From UBA1081 sp964613045 (GTDB lineage Bacteria; Bacillota; Clostridia; Oscillospirales; Acutalibacteraceae): a DNA stretch of 5,390 bases. The first letter of the stretch is position 1; each line of letters starts with the position of its first letter. A model generated the notes under the pieces. That model was not told where the DNA came from. It ran no database searches and saw nothing but the letters and a program-made list of their open reading frames with translations. This document shows positions 1 to 5,380 of this stretch, piece after piece. The DNA is taken from the NCBI GenBank assembly GCA_964613045.1, contig CAZTFS010000120.1:1-5390 (forward strand). The letters run 5' to 3'. The position numbers and the translations under genes are program-made.

Positions 1-465
1 CTCAACTGTGCCGAACGGGTGATCAAGAGCAGCAGCAACTCTGAGGATAGCTCTTGCATCGTCAGCCTTGATAACGTTGTTTTTGATTACGTCAGCAAGA
101 ATGCTCTGTACATCTGAAAGAACTTCGAGAGTGGCAGAAGCACGAAGAGCAAGACGAGCATCAGCAGCTGTGATTACACCGTCAAGGTTAACGTCACCCA
201 GAAGGTATGTCTCAGTAACACTGACAGGTTCTGTTTCACTGTCTACCTCATCAGGAACAGTTGTCTCTTCATCAGAAACGCTCTCTGTTGTAGCTTCATC
301 TGCAACTGTTGTAGTCTCATCAGAAGCAACCTCTGTTGTAACCTCATCAGATGCGAGTTCAACATTGTTCACAGCAGCACTATCAGCGAAAACAGCAACT
401 ACAGTACCGGCAACAAAAACAAGTGCGAGAATGCAGCATACAAGTGTCTTAAGATTTTTGCTCAT
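1..465 (-). CDS. Secreted dockerin-like domain protein, C-terminus cut by window edge
   Basis: The reading frame is open for 155 codons from an ATG at 465 to the window edge, with an AAGGAGG-type ribosome binding site just upstream. Residues 1-27 form a signal peptide: lysines at 3 and 6, a hydrophobic core at 8-26 and a probable cleavage after VFA at 27. Residues 38-74 are an acidic, Thr-rich linker of imperfect repeats. Residues 88-148 resemble a type I dockerin. The first repeat (GDVNLDGVITAADARLALR, 90-108) has Asp, Asn, Asp and Asp at the calcium-loop positions. The second (ADVIKNNVIKADDARAILR) keeps the helix but replaces the loop Asn-x-Asp-Gly with Ile-Lys-Asn-Asn. Dockerins bind cohesins on scaffoldins or the cell surface, so extracellular attachment is inferred. 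No catalytic domain precedes the dockerin, which is unusual. The remainder lies left of the window and could hold another domain or only a few residues. Confidence 0.85.
   Translation of the reverse strand, partial: MSKNLKTLVCCILALVFVAGTVVAVFADSAAVNNVELASDEVTTEVASDETTTVADEATTESVSDEETTVPDEVDSETEPVSVTETYLLGDVNLDGVITAADARLALRASATLEVLSDVQSILADVIKNNVIKADDARAILRVAAALDHPFGTVE
244..354 (-). repeat. In-frame degenerate repeats coding an acidic Thr-rich linker
   Basis: Residues 38-74 of the dockerin-like protein read as about four imperfect units: ASDEVTTEV, ASDETTTV, ADEATTESV and SDEETTVPDEV. The DNA repeats similarly, with recurrent GTTGTA and TCATCAGA words on the plus strand. The composition (Asp/Glu/Thr/Ser) fits a flexible extracellular linker between the signal peptide and the dockerin-like domain. 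Such repeats can change in copy number between strains; that is inference. Confidence 0.6.
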
Positions 466-516
466 GTTATTTTCCTCCTTGAAAATTCGTGCGGCGTCAT
501 ATCATAATATTACTCT

Positions 517-542
517 GACATATAACGAACCGCTAATATGTC
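517..542 (-). promoter_or_regulatory. Hairpin in the 5' leader of the dockerin-like gene
   Basis: In the minus-strand transcript, GACAUAU and AUAUGUC form a 7-bp stem that continues through AGCG/CGUU after one bulged U, leaving a GUU loop. It lies in the roughly 100-base leader, about 25 bases downstream of the predicted transcription start and about 50 bases before the start codon. No U-tract follows, so it is not a terminator. It could stabilise the mRNA or be a protein site; it matches no riboswitch class I recognise. Confidence 0.4.
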
Positions 543-571
543 TTGCGAATCCAAAATACAAGAACATAGGT

Positions 572-600
572 ATCATAACATATAACAGAGATTAAATCAA
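572..600 (-). promoter_or_regulatory. Sigma-A type promoter of the dockerin-like gene
   Basis: On the minus strand there is a -35 box TTGATT (595-600), a 17-base spacer and a -10 box TATGAT (572-577). The -10 is preceded by TGT, giving an extended -10. The predicted start near 565 leaves a leader of about 100 bases. Confidence 0.7.
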
Positions 601-719
601 GCCCTTTTAAGTATTTTTTGTCCGTCAATACCAACAAATTTATGGATTAATTGCATTTTGCTTTTTGACATTTTCTTAACATAAGCAACAGATTGTGCAT
701 ATAAGTAAAATTACATTTA

Positions 720-1550
720 TTATTTTTTCAGGGAATAATAAACCAGCTTATACTCACCGTCCGTTATAACGATCTCAGCCTTTCCTTCGGCGTAGGATGT
801 ACCTTTTTTCTTAGCCTGAGCAGAGGACATACTGCTGTCGACACCTTTTGAATATACAGTAAAGCTTACCGAAACAGCATTACCGTTTATCACAGCCGAA
901 TCAACAATTACAAGATTTTCATAACCGACTCCGTCAGCGGCAGGTGTATAAAAATATCCGTTATCATATTTAAAAAATGAATAGGTATTTTCTGTATACA
1001 CATCTTTGCGGGATATACTGACTCCGAAGAACTTATCAATTATTTTTTCTGCATTATCTGCACTGATACCGTTGTATGCACCGATCTCATCGTCAAAGTA
1101 CTCTGTCACGGTTCCTTTGCCGGAATCAAACACCACTGCATACAGATATGCAAATTTCAGAAGCTCATATTCATTCGGAGAGTCCGAAGAAAAGCTGCTG
1201 TTTTCAGAAAAATACAATCTTGAAAATGTGCTGAGAAATTCATTCAATGCTGTCAGATCGTCGATCTTCTCATCAGCGTTCTCTTTGTCAGCCTGCTCTT
1301 TTTCCGCACTTTCCGTCGTTGTTTCCTTCTGCTGAGGTTCTTCATTCTCAACGGCAGGATCTCTTACATGTGCATCATCGGATTTATTATCATTATCACC
1401 GTCATCATAAGCTTCATAACTGTCCTGAACGTCTGACACATTCTCATCAGGGGTCAGCAGCCCTTTATCGTTAAGATACCAGCATAAAGCTGATGCCCCT
1501 GCCACAATAACTATAACCCCCACCGTAAACAACGCTTTTGCTTTATTCAT
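720..1550 (-). CDS. Membrane-anchored protein with acidic linker, function unknown
   Basis: This is a 276-residue protein. Lysines at 3 and 5 precede a hydrophobic helix at about 6-26, which fits a single N-terminal membrane anchor or uncleaved signal. The cysteine in SALC (23) does not fit a lipobox because Leu is at -1. Residues 33-98 are low-complexity and strongly acidic, typical of an extracytoplasmic spacer. Residues 99-276 look globular: a mostly helical first part (99-180) and a beta-rich end with alternating hydrophobics (190-276). I recognise no family or catalytic motif. The ATG at 1550 is chosen because GAGGAGGAG sits 6 bases upstream and because an in-frame ATG at 1583 overlaps the -10 promoter region. 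The gene is divergent from the TetR gene at 1719 and may be its target. No clear terminator follows, so read-through toward the dockerin-like gene is possible. Confidence 0.8.
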   Translation of the reverse strand: MNKAKALFTVGVIVIVAGASALCWYLNDKGLLTPDENVSDVQDSYEAYDDGDNDNKSDDAHVRDPAVENEEPQQKETTTESAEKEQADKENADEKIDDLTALNEFLSTFSRLYFSENSSFSSDSPNEYELLKFAYLYAVVFDSGKGTVTEYFDDEIGAYNGISADNAEKIIDKFFGVSISRKDVYTENTYSFFKYDNGYFYTPAADGVGYENLVIVDSAVINGNAVSVSFTVYSKGVDSSMSSAQAKKKGTSYAEGKAEIVITDGEYKLVYYSLKK

Positions 1551-1555
1551 TCTTT

Positions 1556-1564
1556 CTCCTCCTC
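1556..1564 (-). promoter_or_regulatory. Ribosome binding site fixing the start at 1550
   Basis: The minus strand reads GAGGAGGAG, with the AGGAGG core 6 bases before the ATG at 1550. The longer reading from 1583 would begin upstream of the predicted transcription start, so this site decides the start codon. Confidence 0.8.
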
Positions 1565-1573
1565 TTTTTTTAT

Positions 1574-1602
1574 AGTATATCATTTTATCATCCCTTTTTC
1601 AA
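1574..1602 (-). promoter_or_regulatory. Sigma-A type promoter of the membrane-anchored protein gene
   Basis: On the minus strand the -35 box is TTGAAA (1597-1602), the spacer is 17 bases and the -10 box is TATACT (1574-1579) with an upstream TGA, giving an extended -10. The predicted start is near 1567, so the leader is only about 17 bases. Its -35 is 42 bases from the -35 of the divergent TetR promoter. Confidence 0.75.
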
Positions 1603-1644
1603 CAGTCCTGAACCGAAATTAATCAAGTTTTATTCTACAAGCTG

Positions 1645-1673
1645 TTGACTTAAACACAAAACGGTAGTATAAT
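1645..1673 (+). promoter_or_regulatory. Sigma-A type promoter of the TetR-family gene
   Basis: The -35 box TTGACT (1645-1650) and a perfect -10 box TATAAT (1668-1673) are separated by 17 bases. Transcription should start near 1680, inside the candidate operator that follows. Confidence 0.85.
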
Positions 1674-1677
1674 GTTG

Positions 1678-1696
1678 ACAACACCGCAGGTTGTGT
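1678..1696. promoter_or_regulatory. Candidate TetR operator at the start site of the regulator
   Basis: ACAAC (1678-1682) and GTTGT (1690-1694) form an inverted repeat around seven bases, within a 19-base quasi-palindrome with 6 of 9 matching half-site positions. It covers the predicted +1 of the TetR-family gene, where binding would block its own transcription. A heptamer TGTTGAC also occurs at 1643-1649 and 1673-1679, 30 bases apart, bracketing the core promoter. Autoregulation is common in this family; which of these sites is bound is inference. Confidence 0.35.
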
Positions 1697-1718
1697 AAGA
1701 CAGACAGGAGGCTCTTGT

Positions 1719-2345
1719 ATGACAAAAATAGATGAGGCACTCTACTACAAAGACGGACTTGACCGCAGACAGATAAAGACAAAAAAAGCTATTATACGAG
1801 CATTTTTTGACCTTACAAAAGAAAAGGATATGTCAAAAATAACGATCACCGAGCTTGCACGCAAAGCTGACATAGACAGAAAAACTTTTTATCTTCATTT
1901 TAACAGCATAGCCGACATCTACAATGAACTGGGAAGAAAAGTTGTAGATATACTGAAAGAATCAATCAGAAATTCCGGCGTATCAGACAATCAGGATGCC
2001 ATTTACGAATTATTCAGAACCATAAATGAGATACTGACAGGCAAACTTGATGTACTTAAAGATATAGCACGCAAAAATGAATTTACCGAGTTTGTTTTTT
2101 ACGTAAAAGATGCTTTCTGCGATGAACTTATCAAAGCATCCGGACTGCAGAACACTCCCGATGCTGAAAAATTCAGATTGACAGCGGAATTTATTGCCTC
2201 GGGAACTGTTGCAATGTATCTCAGCTGGCTCAAAGACGAAGTCAACATTTCAATGGATGAGCTGGCAAATCTTGCAGGTTCGATGATAGTCAACGGCGTA
2301 TCGGGATTATGTGAGTTCACAAAGAAAAGTCTGAACGCAAATTAA
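1719..2345 (+). CDS. TetR/AcrR-family transcriptional regulator
   Basis: This is a 208-residue protein, a normal TetR length. Residues 16-70 are the DNA-binding domain. Helix 1 is RRQIKTKKAIIRAFFDL, followed by the helix-turn-helix ITITELARKADIDRKTFYLH (41-60), with the family-typical Thr-Phe-Tyr-x-His-Phe of the recognition helix. The C-terminal part, especially EFIASGTVAMYLSWLKD (157-173) and the helix after it, resembles the TetR_C_8-type domain in many Firmicutes regulators. TetR proteins are dimeric cytoplasmic repressors released by a small ligand; the ligand cannot be read here. The ATG at 1719 has AGGAGG seven bases upstream. The divergent membrane-anchored gene is the most obvious partner target, but distant targets are equally possible. 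Confidence 0.92.
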   Translation: MTKIDEALYYKDGLDRRQIKTKKAIIRAFFDLTKEKDMSKITITELARKADIDRKTFYLHFNSIADIYNELGRKVVDILKESIRNSGVSDNQDAIYELFRTINEILTGKLDVLKDIARKNEFTEFVFYVKDAFCDELIKASGLQNTPDAEKFRLTAEFIASGTVAMYLSWLKDEVNISMDELANLAGSMIVNGVSGLCEFTKKSLNAN

Positions 2346-2361
2346 TATCTAAAAAACACAT

Positions 2362-2393
2362 AAAGACGGAGAATTGTGCTTTTCTCCGTCTTT
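2362..2393. terminator. Intrinsic terminator shared by converging genes
   Basis: A perfect 12-bp stem, AAAGACGGAGAA with TTCTCCGTCTTT, encloses an 8-base loop. It begins 16 bases after the TetR stop codon. The plus strand is followed by CTTGTTGTTTATTTT, and the minus strand by ATGTGTTTTTT. It can therefore end both the plus-strand TetR transcript and the minus-strand transcript of the 626-residue protein, whose stop is only 18 bases away. Confidence 0.88.
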
Positions 2394-2410
2394 CTTGTTG
2401 TTTATTTTAA

Positions 2411-4291
2411 TTATGCAGCTTCTGATACGGCTTCTGCTCCGTAAGTAATTACGGGAGAATCTATCCACAAGCCGTCAACATCTGATTCGCTGTAAGTTAC
2501 GGTCAACTCATCACCAACAGCATAGAAGATAGCTTCGGGAGTATCATCTGCAGAAACACGCAGGTAGTTATCAAGACCTGAAAGCTTGATATAGTAACAT
2601 GTTGAGCCGTTCTCGATCTGTGACTTGATTGCGGCAACAGTTCCTGTCACGGTAATATCATTTTCGGGAACAACAGAAGTGTTATTCTGATCGTCAGTAA
2701 CGATTTCAAGAACAACAGAAGTATCAACATCAATAGCAATATTCTTGTTATCCTTGAGCACCTTTGCGTAATTTTCAATACACGCAGCCAGGTTAGGATT
2801 ACCGTCAGCAGTATCAGTTGCAACGATATTGTAGTTGCTTACATTTACCATCGCATAGCCCTTGACAACATTGCTTGAGTCTTTCATCGCCATGAAGTAG
2901 GTTGCCTCACCGTCAAGGTTTATGAGAATGGGGAATGTTGCTGTCCAGCCCTTATCGGAAAGTGCACCCTGAGCTGAATTCTGAGCAGCAACCTCAGTAG
3001 CACCTGTGGTATTGTAGAAGGTTGCATCCTTTGTACGCTGATTGATAAGGATAAATCCGAGAATGGATTCGTCTGCCGTAACACTGGTTACGCCTGTATA
3101 AATATAAACGTCATCGTTCATGGCAATATAGCTGGAGCCTGTAGTTGTCTTCTTAACACCGGACTGTCCGAAAATTGAGTTCCAGAATCCGTTTGCATAA
3201 GTGCCGTAGTAATTATACTGCTGAACAAGCAGATCTGCATCGTAAACCTGATCTATCCACATAAGATTAACGGTTGAACCGTCCTCTGCCGTGGCTGAAC
3301 CAGCAACGACATCCTCTATAGAATAGTATGTTGACTCACCTGTAACAGCGTCTACCATAACTATACCCTTAATATCGTCACCGCCGATAAGACCTACCTT
3401 TTTCTCTATAACTTCGCAGATCCAGTATGCTGTACCGTCATCATTTGCTTCAAATGAGACCGTACCGAAAATAGCAGTGGGATATTCAAAACGGAGAATA
3501 CGGTTAAGATTCTTATGGAAATGCTCTGTAGGAGAGTATTTCATATAGCCGTCTGTTCCTTCATCGTCAAGGAATACAAATTCTGTTGCCTGAGTATTCA
3601 TATTAACGATAACATATCCGGGGAAGCCTGCTGATGTATTGTTGAGCCACTTGAATATATTTCCGTACATAAGCGGATATACTCTGCAAGGTTCACCGTT
3701 ATAGTTGATCTGTGTGGAGTACTCAGTTGCAAGCTCAAACTGAGACTCAAGACCGATAGTTGCAAGATCACCGAGAACCTTATCGGCAAGCTTTTCGGCT
3801 GCGGCCTTATCTATCATAGCGACGTTAACAAATTCAGCAGTACTGTCAATCTTTGTAACGCTGGAATCAAGCTCTGTTTCTTCGTTGAATGAAAGCAACT
3901 GACTGAATGAGTTTGCTCGGAAGAATACGCTTGATGTAAGATAGCCTACAAGAAGCACAAGACCAAGAATTACGACAAAAATAATGGGAGCAATGGAGAC
4001 TTTTCTGACATAAGGAACATATTCGGGCTTCATAAATGCCGCAGAAAGCAGGAACATGCAACCTACAAATACGACTGCGATGATAGCCCAGAACATATAG
4101 AACTCAATTGCACCGAAATTCATCGGAGGCAACATAAAATAATAAACAATTGCTCCGATAACAGCAGTAAGAATTATACTGAGAACTATTTTAAGAGGGG
4201 CTTTTTCGGGAGGTATCAGAACTTCTTTGGTGGTTGATTTACCTCTGCCCTTACCCTTGTCGGAAAAATCGACTTTGATAGGATCACTCAT
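2411..4291 (-). CDS. Three-helix membrane protein with duplicated ectodomain, unknown function
   Basis: This is a 626-residue protein. A charged cytoplasmic tail (1-30) precedes three predicted membrane helices at about 33-54, 63-87 and 98-122. Residues 123-626 should then lie outside the cytoplasm. The ectodomain contains an apparent internal duplication. GYVIVNMNTQATEFVF (225-240) matches GFILINQRTKDATFYN (412-427). It is followed in both copies by a Gly-Thr/Gly-Glu-Ala-x-Tyr strand pair (275-298; 453-474) and then by KGIVMVDAVTGESTYY (308-323) or KGYAMVNVSNYNIVAT (477-492). The V-DA-TGE wording recalls PepSY-type modules, but I would not assign them. Residues 545-605 are beta-rich and could be a small OB-like barrel. 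I see no enzymatic motif. AGGAG lies eight bases before the ATG at 4291. The gene is downstream of mntP on the same strand, 81 bases away, but has its own promoter, so a link to manganese is not shown. Confidence 0.85.
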   Translation of the reverse strand: MSDPIKVDFSDKGKGRGKSTTKEVLIPPEKAPLKIVLSIILTAVIGAIVYYFMLPPMNFGAIEFYMFWAIIAVVFVGCMFLLSAAFMKPEYVPYVRKVSIAPIIFVVILGLVLLVGYLTSSVFFRANSFSQLLSFNEETELDSSVTKIDSTAEFVNVAMIDKAAAEKLADKVLGDLATIGLESQFELATEYSTQINYNGEPCRVYPLMYGNIFKWLNNTSAGFPGYVIVNMNTQATEFVFLDDEGTDGYMKYSPTEHFHKNLNRILRFEYPTAIFGTVSFEANDDGTAYWICEVIEKKVGLIGGDDIKGIVMVDAVTGESTYYSIEDVVAGSATAEDGSTVNLMWIDQVYDADLLVQQYNYYGTYANGFWNSIFGQSGVKKTTTGSSYIAMNDDVYIYTGVTSVTADESILGFILINQRTKDATFYNTTGATEVAAQNSAQGALSDKGWTATFPILINLDGEATYFMAMKDSSNVVKGYAMVNVSNYNIVATDTADGNPNLAACIENYAKVLKDNKNIAIDVDTSVVLEIVTDDQNNTSVVPENDITVTGTVAAIKSQIENGSTCYYIKLSGLDNYLRVSADDTPEAIFYAVGDELTVTYSESDVDGLWIDSPVITYGAEAVSEAA

Positions 4292-4329
4292 TTTCTCATC
4301 TCCTGTAAGTAATTAAGATTGTGAAGAAT

Positions 4330-4358
4330 ATTATACAATATATTTTACATAATTACAA
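4330..4358 (-). promoter_or_regulatory. Promoter of the 626-residue membrane protein gene
   Basis: On the minus strand TTGTAA (4353-4358), a 17-base spacer and a perfect TATAAT (4330-4335) lie in the AT-rich gap after mntP. The predicted leader is about 32 bases. There is no hairpin terminator between the mntP stop and this promoter, so read-through from mntP may add to expression. Confidence 0.7.
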
Positions 4359-4372
4359 GAGTTTTTATTTAT

Positions 4373-4957
4373 TTAAAAAATGCCTGTAAGGAAAATTTCA
4401 AGACCTATTGCAATAAGGATCACACCGCCGAATATCTGTGCCTTATTTGAAAGCTTTGTGCCGAACTTCTTACCGATAACGATACCTGCCATGCAGATAA
4501 AGAAGGTAACGACAGCAATAATAAGAGCTGCCACCAGAGCCATAACAAGATCATACTCGGCAATCGTAAATCCGACCGAAAGAGCATCAATTGAAGTTGC
4601 CACACCCTGCACAAGAAGAGCACTTATGCCCACGCCGGGCTTTTCCTCTTCCGAATCCTTATTTTTTATGCCGTCAACAAGCATCTTACCGCCGATAAAC
4701 ACAAGCAGAACAAGTGCTATCCAAGGGATAAACTTCTCAAATGCGGTGAATTTATTGACGATAGTATGTACGCAGACCCAACCTATCATCGGCATCAAAG
4801 CCTGAAAAACCGCAAAAACACCTGCTACACCCAGCATTTTTCTCTTTTTCATATTGATTTCATTAAGACCGTTCGCCATCGATACCGAAAAGGCATCCAT
4901 AGCAAGACCTACGCCCAGAAGAATACTGTTAACGAAAAACATCAGGTTCCATTCCAT
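4373..4957 (-). CDS. mntP: Manganese efflux pump MntP
   Basis: This is a 194-residue integral membrane protein, close to the usual MntP length of about 190. It shows two homologous halves of three helices each. The first half carries GVGLAMDAFSVSMANG (15-30, Asp21) and the second GVATSIDALSVGF (118-130, Asp124), the paired acidic motifs of the MntP/YebN (DUF204) family. Membrane segments are at about 6-30, 41-62, 73-95, 110-131, 134-160 and 173-193, with a charged cytoplasmic loop KNKDSEEEK at 98-106. The family exports Mn2+ across the cytoplasmic membrane and protects against manganese excess. The Mn2+ riboswitch in its leader independently supports the assignment. The ATG at 4957 has GGAGG nine bases upstream and follows directly after the leader terminator. 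Confidence 0.95.
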   Translation of the reverse strand: MEWNLMFFVNSILLGVGLAMDAFSVSMANGLNEINMKKRKMLGVAGVFAVFQALMPMIGWVCVHTIVNKFTAFEKFIPWIALVLLVFIGGKMLVDGIKNKDSEEEKPGVGISALLVQGVATSIDALSVGFTIAEYDLVMALVAALIIAVVTFFICMAGIVIGKKFGTKLSNKAQIFGGVILIAIGLEIFLTGIF

Positions 4958-4985
4958 ATTTTTGTTCCTCCATAAAATTAAAAAT

Positions 4986-5017
4986 ACCTCTGCATAACGG
5001 CAACGTCATGCAGAGGT
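4986..5017 (-). terminator. Leader terminator of mntP (riboswitch expression platform)
   Basis: In the minus-strand RNA, ACCUCUGCAUGACG pairs with CGUUAUGCAGAGGU around a UUGC tetraloop, giving 14 bp including one G-U pair. AUUUUUAAUUUU follows, and then the mntP ribosome binding site. It ends the leader before the coding region, so it should decide between premature termination and mntP expression. Confidence 0.85.
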
Positions 5018-5036
5018 CAAAAAAACGATATAATAA

Positions 5037-5069
5037 GACTCTGTATAGCTTTGCAGTTATACATGAGTC
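5037..5069 (-). promoter_or_regulatory. Alternative hairpin competing with riboswitch P1
   Basis: In the leader RNA, GACUC...GAGUC plus UGUAUA...UAUACA form an 11-bp stem with one bulged A and a 10-base loop. Its 5' strand (GACUCAUG) is the same sequence that closes aptamer helix P1, so the two are mutually exclusive. Its 3' strand can instead pair with the left arm of the downstream terminator. It should form when Mn2+ is low. Confidence 0.65.
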
Positions 5070-5150
5070 TCGCAATTTAAAGCAAGCCAGACCTGAACGG
5101 CCAGTATGTTGACTTGCTACACACACGGGTGTGCTTGCTACTCCCTCACG
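5062..5150 (-). promoter_or_regulatory. yybP-ykoY manganese riboswitch aptamer
   Basis: The leader of mntP has the hallmark conserved segments of this class: GGGAGUAGC (5137-5145) at the 5' side and UUGCGAGAC (5067-5075) at the 3' side. P1 is CGUGAG (5145-5150) with CUCAUG (5062-5067). A 6-bp hairpin GCACAC-CCGU-GUGUGU (5119-5134) and an 8-bp helix AGCAAGUC/GGCUUGCU (5111-5118 with 5081-5088), capped by a further stem-loop, form the two internal arms. Riboswitches of this family bind Mn2+ between the two conserved loops and usually activate exporters such as MntP. Position, conserved words and target gene all agree. Confidence 0.92.
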
Positions 5151-5160
5151 AAGTTATTTA

Positions 5161-5189
5161 ATTATAACAGACGAATATGTGTTTGTCAA
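5161..5189 (-). promoter_or_regulatory. Consensus sigma-A promoter of mntP
   Basis: On the minus strand this is a perfect TTGACA (5184-5189), a 17-base spacer and a perfect TATAAT (5161-5166), with an upstream TGT giving an extended -10. Transcription should start near 5154, a few bases before aptamer helix P1. Such a strong promoter suits a gene controlled mainly in the leader by termination. Confidence 0.93.
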
Positions 5190-5205
5190 GAAAAATATAA
5201 ATCAG

Positions 5206-5326
5206 AATTTGTCAATGAACAATTTACAATTTACAATGTACAATGATTTACAAAAAATTGCCTGCATCGCTACATCTGCACGATTGTAAATTGTAAATTG
5301 TACATTGTTAATTGGTTCGACAAATT
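5206..5326. repeat. Long imperfect inverted repeat made of heptamers
   Basis: Two 27-base arms, 5218-5244 and 5283-5309, are inverted copies with only two mismatches. They surround a 38-base centre. An outer pair, AATTTGTC (5206-5213) and GACAAATT (5319-5326), extends the structure beyond an unequal internal loop. Each arm is four tandem heptamers of form AATNNAC: AATGAAC, AATTTAC, AATTTAC, AATGTAC on the plus strand at left, and AATTAAC, AATGTAC, AATTTAC, AATTTAC on the minus strand at right. No coding sequence is present. It may be a small non-autonomous mobile element or an intergenic repeat family; no transposase or clear target duplication is visible. Confidence 0.75.
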
Positions 5327-5335
5327 ATTGTTTAT

Positions 5336-5380
5336 GCAGTAAACAGGATCGGTTTTCACCGACCCTGTTTTAATTACTGC
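5336..5380. terminator. Terminator-like hairpin near the right edge
   Basis: AAACAGGATCGG (5341-5352) and CCGACCCTGTTT (5359-5370) pair over 12 positions around a 6-base loop. The single A-C mismatch on the plus strand becomes a G-U pair on the minus strand. An outer GCAGT/ACTGC pair (5336-5340 with 5376-5380) extends it past a five-base bulge. TTTTAATT lies on the plus-strand side, and A-rich sequence precedes it on the minus strand. It most likely ends a minus-strand gene entering from the right of the window, but the direction cannot be settled here. Confidence 0.55.

Noticed and set aside
68..595. A 175-codon plus-strand reading opposite the dockerin-like gene
   Set aside because: Its Ser/Thr/Val-rich product is the complement of the repetitive linker and dockerin codons. 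It has no ribosome binding site, while the minus strand has a signal peptide, a recognisable domain, an RBS and a promoter.
601..719. A terminator after the gene that ends at 720
   Set aside because: Only a very short GUAA/UUAC pairing with a two-base loop is present, without a U-tract, so no terminator is supported.
1479..1550. Lipoprotein signal at the N-terminus of the membrane-anchored protein
   Set aside because: The cysteine is preceded by Ser-Ala-Leu; a lipobox needs Gly, Ala or Ser directly before it.
1551..1583. An upstream in-frame ATG at 1583 for the membrane-anchored protein
   Set aside because: It overlaps the extended -10 promoter and lies before the predicted transcription start. 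The added 11 residues only translate promoter and Shine-Dalgarno sequence.
4380..4805. A 141-codon plus-strand reading inside mntP
   Set aside because: It is the antisense shadow of a clearly conserved membrane protein gene and has no start signal.
4929..5126. A 65-codon minus-strand reading across the mntP leader
   Set aside because: It runs through the riboswitch aptamer, the terminator and the mntP ribosome binding site in a different frame from mntP, with no RBS of its own.
5218..5309. A possible CRISPR array in the repeated heptamers
   Set aside because: The units are only 7 bases, directly tandem without spacers, and arranged as one inverted pair.
5206..5326. The inverted repeat as an ordinary intrinsic terminator
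   Set aside because: The loop of 38 bases is too large, the stem is AT-rich, and no U-tract fits on either side. A better terminator-like hairpin lies at 5336-5380.
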